Part shown: positions 6,713 to 12,023 of the stretch, in pieces
How the letters are laid out: every line of letters starts with the position of its first letter
Position numbering within the stretch: position 1 is the stretch's first letter
Source: Acinetobacter sp.
GTDB taxonomy: Bacteria > Pseudomonadota > Gammaproteobacteria > Pseudomonadales > Moraxellaceae
Length of the DNA: 12,023 bases
Reading direction: 5' to 3'
Assembly (NCBI GenBank): GCA_008017255.1
Contig: SSHD01000131.1
Span: 1 to 12,023 of the forward strand
The notes under the pieces: model-generated
The model's database searches: none
What the model saw: the letters and a program-made list of their open reading frames with translations, nothing else
Told to the model about the DNA's origin: nothing
Made by a program: the position numbers and the translations under genes

Positions 6713-6756
6713 TTCTTAAGTGTTTTAATGTAAGATTAATTCAATGTTGAAGAATT

Positions 6757-6795
6757 AAGTCAGCACTAAAACGAAAGACAATTTAATGCTGACTT
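6757..6795 (-). terminator. Hairpin after the thioredoxin gene
   Basis: AAGTCAGCA (6757-6765) and TGCTGACTT (6787-6795) form a perfect 9-bp stem with a 21-nt loop, 25 nt past the thioredoxin stop. The T-tract after it is poor, so it may attenuate rather than fully stop transcription into the msrA that follows. Confidence 0.4.
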
Positions 6796-6820
6796 TTCCT
6801 CTGTAGCTTTGAATTTGATA

Positions 6821-7159
6821 CTAGTTAAGTGTTTCAGCCTTTGCGGCAATCAAATTATCGATCCTCTTATCAATTTCAGTTCTACTTTGAACACCAGTAA
6901 ATTTATCAACCACGGAGTTATTTTTCATTAGGAATACAGCTGGAATACTTCTAACGCTAAACTTCGTTGCCAGCTCCGGATTCTCATCAACGTTAATTTT
7001 TGCAACTACGATATCTTCACCATAATCATTGCTAGCTGATTCCAAAACAGGTAATAATGCTCTGCATGGTCCACACCATTCTGCATAAAAGTCAAGGATT
7101 ACTGGTTTGTCACCAGAGATAATTTGTTCGAATTCTGTGTTGTTGCTAATCGTTTTCAT
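6821..7159 (-). CDS. trxA: Thioredoxin
   Basis: This 112-aa cytoplasmic thioredoxin has the WCGPC redox centre (Cys29 and Cys32), the buried Asp23, the cis-proline Pro73 in SIPAVFLM and a normal thioredoxin fold order with no signal peptide. It is reduced by TrxB and supplies electrons to MsrA and MsrB. A promoter box lies 66 nt upstream, and the GCFWC-type msrA follows it. Having trx and trxB in separate units under the same box suggests they are induced together as an island-specific pair. Confidence 0.95.
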   Translation of the reverse strand: MKTISNNTEFEQIISGDKPVILDFYAEWCGPCRALLPVLESASNDYGEDIVVAKINVDENPELATKFSVRSIPAVFLMKNNSVVDKFTGVQSRTEIDKRIDNLIAAKAETLN

Positions 7160-7225
7160 AATACATTGTTTTAAATTGTTATCGAAATATTTCGTTAAAG
7201 AGAGCTTTAATCCCTTTCTATATGC

Positions 7226-7255
7226 TTAGTATAGTTAGTATAGGTTTCCTTACAA
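7226..7255 (-). promoter_or_regulatory. ECF-like promoter box of thioredoxin
   Basis: On the minus strand TTGTAAGG (7255-7248), 17 nt, then ACTAA (7230-7226). The CG before ACTAA in other boxes is replaced (TATACTAA), making this the most divergent downstream half of the six, while spacing stays exact. Confidence 0.7.
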
Positions 7256-7302
7256 ATTATTTTAACCCACAAAAAAATGCTAAACGCGATATTGTTGAAT
7301 GC

Positions 7303-7632
7303 CTACTCGTGATTCGCATAATCAAGAGTATTTAATGAAATCTTTTCTATGATTGTAGATGCTTCTTCATCTGTGTAGATTCCATAACCGTTAACAAAAA
7401 GGCCCTTGAGTCCGTTTTTTAGATTACTTATTGAATAAAGAATAGCTTCGTCCGCCGCATCGTTCTGACCAGAAAAGCGATAGATCTTATCAATGACGAG
7501 ATTAGCAAAATCAATCTCGTTGCTCTGATTATCTCTGGAGCCTCTTAATTGCAATAAATTATAGTCCTCAGTGTACCCTTGGCTGCTTAGCAATGCCATT
7601 ACCTCTGATAATGTTTTTTCTGTCCGGATCAT
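7303..7632 (-). CDS. Small Bacteroidota family protein often labelled phosphoribosylpyrophosphate synthetase
   Basis: This 109-aa soluble protein matches a small family common in Bacteroidota: TLSEVMALLSSQGYTEDYNL at the N-terminus, then DFANLVIDKIYRFSG, DAADEAILYSISN and LKGLFVNGYGIYTDEEA. Databases often call such proteins phosphoribosylpyrophosphate synthetase, but at a third of the enzyme's length and without a visible PRPP-binding loop that name looks unsupported. It contains no cysteine and no membrane segment. It is alone between two promoter boxes, and its long leader contains a 40-nt palindrome. Its function is unknown; sharing the box suggests it belongs to the stress response. Confidence 0.8.
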   Translation of the reverse strand: MIRTEKTLSEVMALLSSQGYTEDYNLLQLRGSRDNQSNEIDFANLVIDKIYRFSGQNDAADEAILYSISNLKNGLKGLFVNGYGIYTDEEASTIIEKISLNTLDYANHE

Positions 7633-7674
7633 ATCTTTATCTAATTATTTGATGCTGAATTATACGACTGTTAT

Positions 7675-7714
7675 GATGAACTTGATAACAAATGAATTTG
7701 TTATCAAGTTCATC
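7675..7714. repeat. Near-perfect 40-nt palindrome in a promoter leader
   Basis: Arms 7675-7693 and 7696-7714 are perfect 19-bp inverted repeats (GATGAACTTG... and ...CAAGTTCATC) separated by GA. It begins about 10 nt downstream of the promoter box at 7725-7754, so it would be the first element of the transcript and ends 42 nt before the ATG at 7632. It could be an operator, an RNA-stabilising 5' hairpin, or a terminator/attenuator. No T-tract follows on the minus strand. Confidence 0.75.
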
Positions 7715-7724
7715 TTTATTAATT

Positions 7725-7754
7725 TTAGTCGACGAAGTCTAAAACTCCTTACAA
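7725..7754 (-). promoter_or_regulatory. ECF-like promoter box of the 109-aa protein gene
   Basis: On the minus strand TTGTAAGG (7754-7747), 17 nt, then ACTAA with downstream end TCGACTAA (7732-7725). The implied leader is about 85 to 92 nt, the longest of the six, and contains the palindrome at 7675-7714. Confidence 0.8.
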
Positions 7755-8104
7755 TTTAAATAGGTTTAATTCCTCTACGTAATCCCAAGCAAGTATCAAT
7801 TAGTGAATGAGTGTATTTCAATGGCTTAGCTGTTGGAGATAAATAGGTCTTACACAAATTTCGCAAAGCAATCACAACTGTATATTTTGGTAGTATATGT
7901 TTAGGGGTGACATCCTTAAATATGAGCGCCCTTAGCATTCATTAGCGAATGCCAAGGGCGGCTAGCACTTAAAAAACATTATGTGTAGAATAGGATCATA
8001 TTGAGGGAGATGACTATTCACAATTTAAAGCCAAAGATTCAATAAAGTATTTTTGAAGATAGTATTGGCTTCATTACAGAAAAGCAAAGCGGGACGGGCA
8101 TTAA
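7755..8104. other. Gene-free stretch
   Basis: No reading frame here has family features, coupling or a promoter that would support a gene. It holds one strong hairpin (7927-7960) and otherwise unremarkable AT-rich sequence. It may contain the 3' untranslated region of the ferritin unit and a relic of lost DNA. Confidence 0.5.
7927..7960. terminator. GC-rich hairpin downstream of the ferritin unit
   Basis: CGCCCTTAGCATTC (7927-7940) and GAATGCCAAGGGCG (7947-7960) pair over 14 positions with one mismatch around a 6-nt loop. It lies 145 nt past the stop of the putAbiC-like gene. It is the most stable-looking hairpin in the intergenic DNA, but lacks a clear T-tract on either side, so terminator function is tentative. 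Confidence 0.45.
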
Positions 8105-8863
8105 TTAATCAGCAAGAAAATGTCTTTTTAACTGTTGCATTTTATCAAAAATCAAGGGAGGATAATTGCCATGTGGCTCATTACACTCTTCGCAAATCTC
8201 TAGTTTTAAATTGGCAGATTCATCCAGATCCGTATACGGAAATATACTGAAAGTGAGCTCGTGTTTCATTATATTCAGATAAAAGTTTTTATCAGCTTCT
8301 TCGATATCAGCTTCTTTAATCTTCTCAAATATATGTTCGGCTATCCTTAATATACTTAATATTTCTCGTACCCCATCTTTTTGCAACAACAAATCATTAT
8401 CGTGCAAATCAATATTCATCTCCTCAATATCATTAATAAAACATCGAATAGCCCTTTTGCCCTGTAACACTTTTATCTTACTATCAGTGTCGAACTTGCT
8501 TTCGTAGCTGAAATTGCTAATATTATTTTCCAGTAATGTGTATAATTCATGAAGGTGCTTAACGCTACGCTCCTGGATTTCTCTTCGACTCTTAGCATCC
8601 ACTTGCATCTGCACAATATTATTTGCGGTCCTTCTTTCACGCAAAGCCAGATAAAGTAAAATAATACCTACCAATTGTGCAATGGGCGCTGCAACATCCC
8701 AAAAGGCAGAACCAACTTGCCCTACGTTTTTAAAATCGTTAACACTCATTACAGAAAAAATCCACGGTGTTGCAAACATCAAAAGAGCACCCGCTACTAT
8801 TAATGTAATGACCAATTGATTTTCGGAATTATTTTTTGTTTTAATTTTTGTATTTTCTTTCAT
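8105..8863 (-). CDS. Two-helix membrane protein, possibly putAbiC-like (putative phage abortive infection)
   Basis: This 252-aa protein has two N-terminal membrane helices (about 17-38 and 57-75) separated by a short loop, then a cytoplasmic helical domain: RRTANNIVQMQ, a coiled-coil-like stretch (85-118), GKRAIRCFINDIEE, and FYLNIMKHELTFSIFPY. The architecture and the position of the G-x-x-A-x-x-x-x-I-x-x-I segment recall the putative abortive-infection family (putAbiC), whose mechanism is unknown. A C-terminal CEEC (224-227) with HGNYPP may bind metal. It lies 49 bp after the full-length RclC-like gene with no promoter box of its own, so it is likely read from the ferritin promoter. The family assignment is by eye and could be wrong; the membrane topology is clearer. 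Confidence 0.45.
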   Translation of the reverse strand: MKENTKIKTKNNSENQLVITLIVAGALLMFATPWIFSVMSVNDFKNVGQVGSAFWDVAAPIAQLVGIILLYLALRERRTANNIVQMQVDAKSRREIQERSVKHLHELYTLLENNISNFSYESKFDTDSKIKVLQGKRAIRCFINDIEEMNIDLHDNDLLLQKDGVREILSILRIAEHIFEKIKEADIEEADKNFYLNIMKHELTFSIFPYTDLDESANLKLEICEECNEPHGNYPPLIFDKMQQLKRHFLAD

Positions 8864-8912
8864 AATCTCCGTATTAATATTTGTTTATATAGGATCTAAC
8901 TACAGTAGGTGA

Positions 8913-9374
8913 CTATTTCGTAGCAACTGTTAATGCCTCGTATGCAGTCCATACAGACGCCCCCAATAGTGCAAAATGTAGCACAAAAAAATGCCCAAGT
9001 GAAAAGGGTATGAACGGTATTGATAGACCTTTGTCAGTATGCATTGGACTTGATACTATAAACGATAGGATTATTAGAAAAGTAATAACAGAACCAACGC
9101 TGCCCAAGGCAGATAAGTTTGGTGATAATGGACGTAAAGCGATTAAGGTGCCCAAAGTTATCTCTATTATCCCAGTAGCATTTGAGAACATCCTTGTGCT
9201 TAAAAATGTAAATGTCCACGAGAAAAAAGGACTATTTTCTGCCAATGGCCTAATGGCGTCTGCTTCATGCTTTGTAAATTTCAGCAACCCTATGCTGATT
9301 AAGATTAAAACAAGCCCGTATCTGACAACGGAAGTCAAAGTAAAAATAGAAAGTATCGCTGTTGCTGTTTTCAT
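8913..9374 (-). CDS. RclC-like DUF417 (YkgB family) membrane protein
   Basis: This 153-aa protein has the full DUF417/YkgB pattern: a first helix around 17-34 ending in GLLKFTKHEADAIRPLAENSP in two linked motifs, then FSNATGIIEITLGTLIALRPLSP, LGSVGSVITFLIILSFIVSSP and a last helix at FALLGASVWTAYEAL, for four membrane segments. E. coli RclC protects against reactive chlorine species by an unknown mechanism. One departure is the C-terminal SLGHFFVLHFALLG, where the shortened paralog and many family members keep a LKD motif. It starts 17 bp after ferritin, a tight operon pair. The N-terminus is complete, unlike the copy at 126-497. Confidence 0.88.
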   Translation of the reverse strand: MKTATAILSIFTLTSVVRYGLVLILISIGLLKFTKHEADAIRPLAENSPFFSWTFTFLSTRMFSNATGIIEITLGTLIALRPLSPNLSALGSVGSVITFLIILSFIVSSPMHTDKGLSIPFIPFSLGHFFVLHFALLGASVWTAYEALTVATK

Positions 9375-9391
9375 AATCCTGACTTTTGAGA

Positions 9392-9916
9392 CTAACTTTC
9401 GTATTTAACCATTTGCACCTGTTTGTCAATCTCCCAACGGCCGATTCCTTCTTCACCAATTATATCAAATAACTCAAGAATACGCCTCGCTACATATTCC
9501 TCTTGAATCTGTTCTTCTAAAAACCATTGTATGAATTGAAAGGTGACGAAGTCTTTTTGCCTGATGCACTTTTCTGCCATATCATTAAACAGCTGTGTTA
9601 CGTGCATCTCCATCCGAAGTGTTTGTTCGAACAAATCCCGAAATGAGTAAAATTCGGCAGGGATATTCGTAATCTCAGGAGATACTGCGCTACCGCCACG
9701 ATCATTTATATATTTGAATAACTTCAGCATGTGTGTCCGCTCTTCTTCAGCTTGGTTAGCAAAGAAGCCTGCGCTATTATCGTATCCATTCTCTCCGCAC
9801 CATGTGGACATTGATAAATAAGTAGATGAAGCATGAGCTTCTGTTTTTATTTGGTGATTTAATGCATTTTCGATTTCCTCATTCATAGAGGTTTTCAAAC
9901 TAAGTAGGTCTTTCAT
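9392..9916 (-). CDS. ftnA: Ferritin (bacterial non-haem type)
   Basis: Ferritin oxidises Fe(II) and stores iron in a 24-subunit shell, limiting Fenton chemistry. The 174-aa length fits. All E. coli FtnA ferroxidase positions appear shifted by nine: Glu26, Glu59, His62, Glu103, Gln136 and Glu139, within KTEAHASSTYLSM, AEEERTHMLKLFKYI and EEQIQEEYVARRI. No haem-type methionine pattern of bacterioferritin is obvious. It is the first gene after a promoter box 27 nt upstream, followed at 17 bp by the full-length RclC-like gene and then the putAbiC-like gene. An internal ATG (residue 11) exists, but the first ATG gives the usual Bacteroidota N-terminus. Confidence 0.94.
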   Translation of the reverse strand: MKDLLSLKTSMNEEIENALNHQIKTEAHASSTYLSMSTWCGENGYDNSAGFFANQAEEERTHMLKLFKYINDRGGSAVSPEITNIPAEFYSFRDLFEQTLRMEMHVTQLFNDMAEKCIRQKDFVTFQFIQWFLEEQIQEEYVARRILELFDIIGEEGIGRWEIDKQVQMVKYES

Positions 9917-9943
9917 AATTATATTTTATTAAGTTTTATGAGC

Positions 9944-9973
9944 TTAGTCTACCGAGGAACAAATTCCTTACAA
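9944..9973 (-). promoter_or_regulatory. ECF-like promoter box of the ferritin unit
   Basis: On the minus strand TTGTAAGG (9973-9966), 17 nt, then ACTAA with downstream end TAGACTAA (9951-9944). The short distance of 27 nt to the ATG at 9916 fits a transcription start just after the box. Confidence 0.8.
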
Positions 9974-10158
9974 TTTATATCGAAATTAAATCAACTAGAA
10001 ATTTCCCACCCAGCCGTACGAAGGCTTCGACCAATTTGGTGAGAAAGTTAAACTGCTTGGGACAAGAAAAATGCTTAGAATCTTCCTTGATGAAAAGGAG
10101 TGTGCAGGCCAGAGGTTTAGGCTGTGCTTGGTAAGGATTGTGATTTTAAATCGGCTTA

Positions 10159-10857
10159 TTATCTAGCGACGATAATATCTGCCTCATGATTCTGAAAAAG
10201 TCCGCTTTCTATGACACCAGTTATAGACTTGATTTCTTTTTCCATATTCTCGCCTATATTTTCAAACCTTACGTCAAGTATTAGATTGCCATTTTCTGAT
10301 ATTACCGGCCCGTCCTTACCTTGGGCGGGTCTAAGGGAGATTTCAGCTGCACCAAGCTTTATTAGTTTTGATTCTACACACATCAATGCGGGTGGGTAAA
10401 CCTCCACGGGCACAGGGAAATTATGACCGAGTCTTTCCACTAATTTACTGTTATCAACAATAATGTAATTGCTTTTGCTTACGCTCATTATCAGTTTCTC
10501 TTTGAACATAGCACCACCCCGGCCTTTAATCAAATGCTTGTTCTTGTCAACTTCATCAGCACCATCAAAACTCCAATTTGGGATGTGTTCATTTAGAGTG
10601 GTGATGGGAATATCTAAATATTTGCATGTAAGAGCCATTTCAATAGAGGTCGGTATAGCCTTTATTATAAGATTATCACTCTTGATCTTTTGAGCAATAG
10701 CTAATAATGCTACATATGACGTCGAGCCAGATCCTACACCTATGATATCTCCGTTTTTCACTTTATCAGCAATTTCAGCGGCAAGCTGTTCCTTGCTCTC
10801 GCGGTTATTTATAGTGGAAGGCCAAAGGCTTTTGATAACATTGCTATTCCAATCCAT
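10159..10857 (-). CDS. rpiA: Ribose-5-phosphate isomerase A
   Basis: RpiA interconverts ribose-5-phosphate and ribulose-5-phosphate in the pentose phosphate pathway. The 232-aa length and all main motifs are present: GVGSGST (phosphate binding), IPTS, the catalytic region WSFDGADEVD, KGRGGAMFKEK, LDVRF and the C-terminal GVIESGLF. It is transcribed towards ferritin but separated from it by 242 bp. Its upstream DNA is cut by the IS at 10899, 41 bp before the ATG. A second, mobile copy of a central carbon gene in a redox island suggests support for carbon flow that yields NADPH; that link is inferred. Confidence 0.95.
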   Translation of the reverse strand: MDWNSNVIKSLWPSTINNRESKEQLAAEIADKVKNGDIIGVGSGSTSYVALLAIAQKIKSDNLIIKAIPTSIEMALTCKYLDIPITTLNEHIPNWSFDGADEVDKNKHLIKGRGGAMFKEKLIMSVSKSNYIIVDNSKLVERLGHNFPVPVEVYPPALMCVESKLIKLGAAEISLRPAQGKDGPVISENGNLILDVRFENIGENMEKEIKSITGVIESGLFQNHEADIIVAR

Positions 10858-10868
10858 CTCAGTTTGAT

Positions 10869-10875
10869 TTAGTCG
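10869..10875 (-). promoter_or_regulatory. Possible downstream half of an ECF-like box at rpiA
   Basis: CGACTAA on the minus strand equals the downstream end of the best boxes in the island and lies 11 nt before the rpiA ATG. At the expected upstream position (10898-10891) the sequence is TATAATTG instead of TTGTAAGG, and the IS begins at the next base. It is either a damaged box or a chance match. Confidence 0.35.
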
Positions 10876-10898
10876 TTAAATATAATAGATCAATTATA

Positions 10899-10914
10899 AC
10901 TCGTAGTGCATTAT
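10899..10914 (+). repeat. Left terminal inverted repeat of the IS
   Basis: ACTCGTAGTGCATTAT is the exact reverse complement of 11881-11896; the two ends diverge inward of these 16 bp. Confidence 0.9.
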
Positions 10915-10977
10915 AAAAAGGTTATTCACAATACGAAAAAAAGTCGTATATTGTATTGATTACCAATCAAATACACT

Positions 10978-11881
10978 ATGAATAACCTAGATGCAATTTA
11001 CGATTTTATTTTAAATGAATTAAGAAAATTAACCTTAAATGAAAATTTTTATTTTAAACCTATTAAACCAAAATTGAGTGATTTAGAACTTATCGCCATA
11101 AATATTTCTGCAGAATATTTATCAATAGATTCAGAATATCAGTTATTTAGATATCTTTCAAATTCAAAACTAAATGGAATGATAGAAAGAAGTGTTTATA
11201 ATCGCAGGAAAAGAAAACTCTTCTTGCATATGGAAAATATCAGAAAGATTATGGTTGATAGATTTCATGATATTGAAAGCATTTTTATTGTAGATTCAAT
11301 GCCTTTAGAAATTTGCAAAAACGCAAGAGCAAACCGCTCTAAAATCTGTAAAGAAGATGAGTTTTCATTTCCAAGCAAAGGATATTGCGCTTCTCAATCG
11401 AGTTATTATTATGGTTACAAATTACACGCTATATGTTCTGTTTCAGGAATATTTCAAAGTTTTGATATTTCTACTGCAAGCATTCATGACATCCATTTTT
11501 TGCAAGACATAAAGCATCAAATGAACAATTGCACATTAATCGGAGATAGAGGTTATTTATCAACTCAAGTACAAACAGATTTGTTCAATTATGCAAATAT
11601 AAAATTAGATACACCTATGAGAAGCAACCAAAAAAATTATCACAAGCAGAAATATATTTTTAGAAAATCAAGAAAGAGAATCGAAACGCTATTTTGACTA
11701 CGTCGAATCTTCGATTTCTCAACTTTGTGACCAATTTAAAATCAGAAATAATTATGCGAAATCATTTAATGGTTTTAAAACCAGAATCTTAAGTAAAATT
11801 ACTGCTCTAACTTTTATTCAATTTGTAAATGTTTTTGTTTTTAATAGAAAAATGAACAAAATTAAAGTATCTTTAATTTAA
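10978..11881 (+). pseudogene. IS982 transposase with a +1 frame change near the 3' end
   Basis: The frame from ATG 10978 gives 239 aa and stops at TGA 11695-11697, shorter than the usual length of about 300. It contains the DDE residues Asp106 (VDSMPL), Asp190 (GDRGYL) and Glu236 (RKRIETLF). The normal C-terminus (SQLCDQF...NYAKSFNGFKTRI) continues in the +1 frame from 11696 to the stop at 11879-11881, so the joined product would be 300 aa. A stretch of 22 nt (11695-11716) appears extra relative to the family pattern, where ETLF is directly followed by SQL. The junction UUU-UGA-C, with UUU also readable one base later, could allow +1 slippage. Otherwise the transposase is defective. Confidence 0.75.
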
Positions 11882-11896
11882 TAATGCACTACGAGT
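11881..11896 (-). repeat. Right terminal inverted repeat of the IS
   Basis: ATAATGCACTACGAGT, the complement of the left end. The stop of the disrupted WYL gene falls inside it, and the adjoining inner sequence is what is duplicated at 67-121. Confidence 0.9.
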
Positions 11897-12023
11897 TTTT
11901 ATAATAAATTTCTATACATTGTTTTTGAATAATATACTGATATAAGGAATTTAAAAACTCAATTCCTTTTAAAAATTCGTTTTCCTCAAAACTGATGATT
12001 TGTTGATTGGTTTTATCCAAATC
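11889..12023 (-). pseudogene. WYL-domain regulator fragment cut by the IS
   Basis: A minus-strand frame runs from the window edge for 44 codons to TAG at 11889-11891, inside the IS end. The peptide has IISFEENEFLKGIEFLNSLYQ followed by YIIQKQCIEIYYKNS, the pattern that opens a WYL domain in Bacteroidota regulators (LKGLEFL..L..AI..K..L.I.Y). WYL proteins are often transcription factors sensing nucleic acid or small ligands, some near defence systems. The WYL domain is lost after its first strand, so the product is probably non-functional. The N-terminal part lies outside the window. Confidence 0.6.

Larger units (their letters stand above)
10899..11896 (+). mobile_element. IS982-family insertion sequence
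   Basis: The 998-bp element has a transposase-like frame and perfect 16-bp terminal inverted repeats (ACTCGTAGTGCATTAT and its complement). Size, single transposase region and DDE pattern match IS982. No matching direct repeat of flanking bases is seen at its two ends, which fits recombination or deletion after insertion rather than a fresh simple insertion. Its right-end sequence recurs twice in the remnant at 67-121. Confidence 0.9.

Noticed and set aside
7756..7938. A 60-codon minus-strand open frame between the 109-aa gene's promoter and the hairpin at 7927-7960.
   Set aside because: No family resemblance, no promoter box or ribosome binding site, and its start lies inside the hairpin. 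It may be a relic but cannot be supported.
9010..9408. A 132-codon plus-strand open frame opposite the full-length RclC-like gene.
   Set aside because: It is antisense to a gene with clear family features, and its translation has no recognisable domain; other plus-strand frames opposite the minus-strand genes were dropped for the same reason.
9999..10166. A 55-codon plus-strand open stretch between ferritin and rpiA, somewhat protein-like and less AT-rich.
   Set aside because: It has no start codon near its beginning, two other frames are also open there, and I recognise no family. It could be a decayed gene fragment, but the evidence is too thin.
67..11896. A classical composite transposon with target-site duplication.
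   Set aside because: The left element is only fused right ends, no matching short direct repeats flank the unit, and the outside genes do not join.
1..12023. CRISPR arrays, tRNA, rRNA genes and integron attachment sites.
   Set aside because: No regularly spaced repeats, tRNA-like cloverleaf or rRNA sequence was seen on either strand by eye.

Overview
The window is an AT-rich, Bacteroidota-type accessory segment. The lineage is inferred from four things: a small family largely confined to Bacteroidota (7303-7632), a WYL-type regulator fragment of the Bacteroidota type, an IS982-family element like those of Flavobacteriia, and mostly weak Shine-Dalgarno signals. Sphingobacteriia or Flavobacteriia fit best, but no RNA marker is present to settle it.

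Layout: a broken plus-strand gene end (1-74) runs into a small IS982 remnant made of two facing right-end sequences (67-121). From 126 to 10857 every supported gene lies on the minus strand. In transcription order these are rpiA; ferritin - full-length RclC-like DUF417 protein - putAbiC-like membrane protein; a 109-aa Bacteroidota family protein; thioredoxin - msrA; a 67-aa protein - lipoprotein msrA - msrB; an AhpD-like protein - aldo/keto reductase; trxB - exported msrB - divergent msrA; and a shortened RclC-like protein. An IS982 element (10899-11896, transposase frame broken near its 3' end) closes the island. Beyond it lies a truncated WYL-domain gene (11889-12023).

The cargo reads as a defence against reactive chlorine and oxygen species. 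Two RclC-like membrane proteins, three MsrA and two MsrB proteins, thioredoxin and thioredoxin reductase, an iron-storing ferritin and an AhpD-like CxxC protein are packed together. RpiA may support the pentose phosphate pathway that supplies NADPH to TrxB. Msr enzymes are predicted for both sides of the inner membrane.

The main novelty is regulatory. Six transcription units start with the same 30-nt box on the minus strand, TTGTAAGG-N17-ACTAA, with exactly constant spacing and usually CG just before ACTAA. It looks like an ECF-sigma promoter and not the usual Bacteroidota housekeeping promoter. A seventh unit (rpiA) keeps only the downstream half beside the IS. No sigma factor or regulator is encoded here, so the island appears to be a mobile regulon read by a factor encoded elsewhere.
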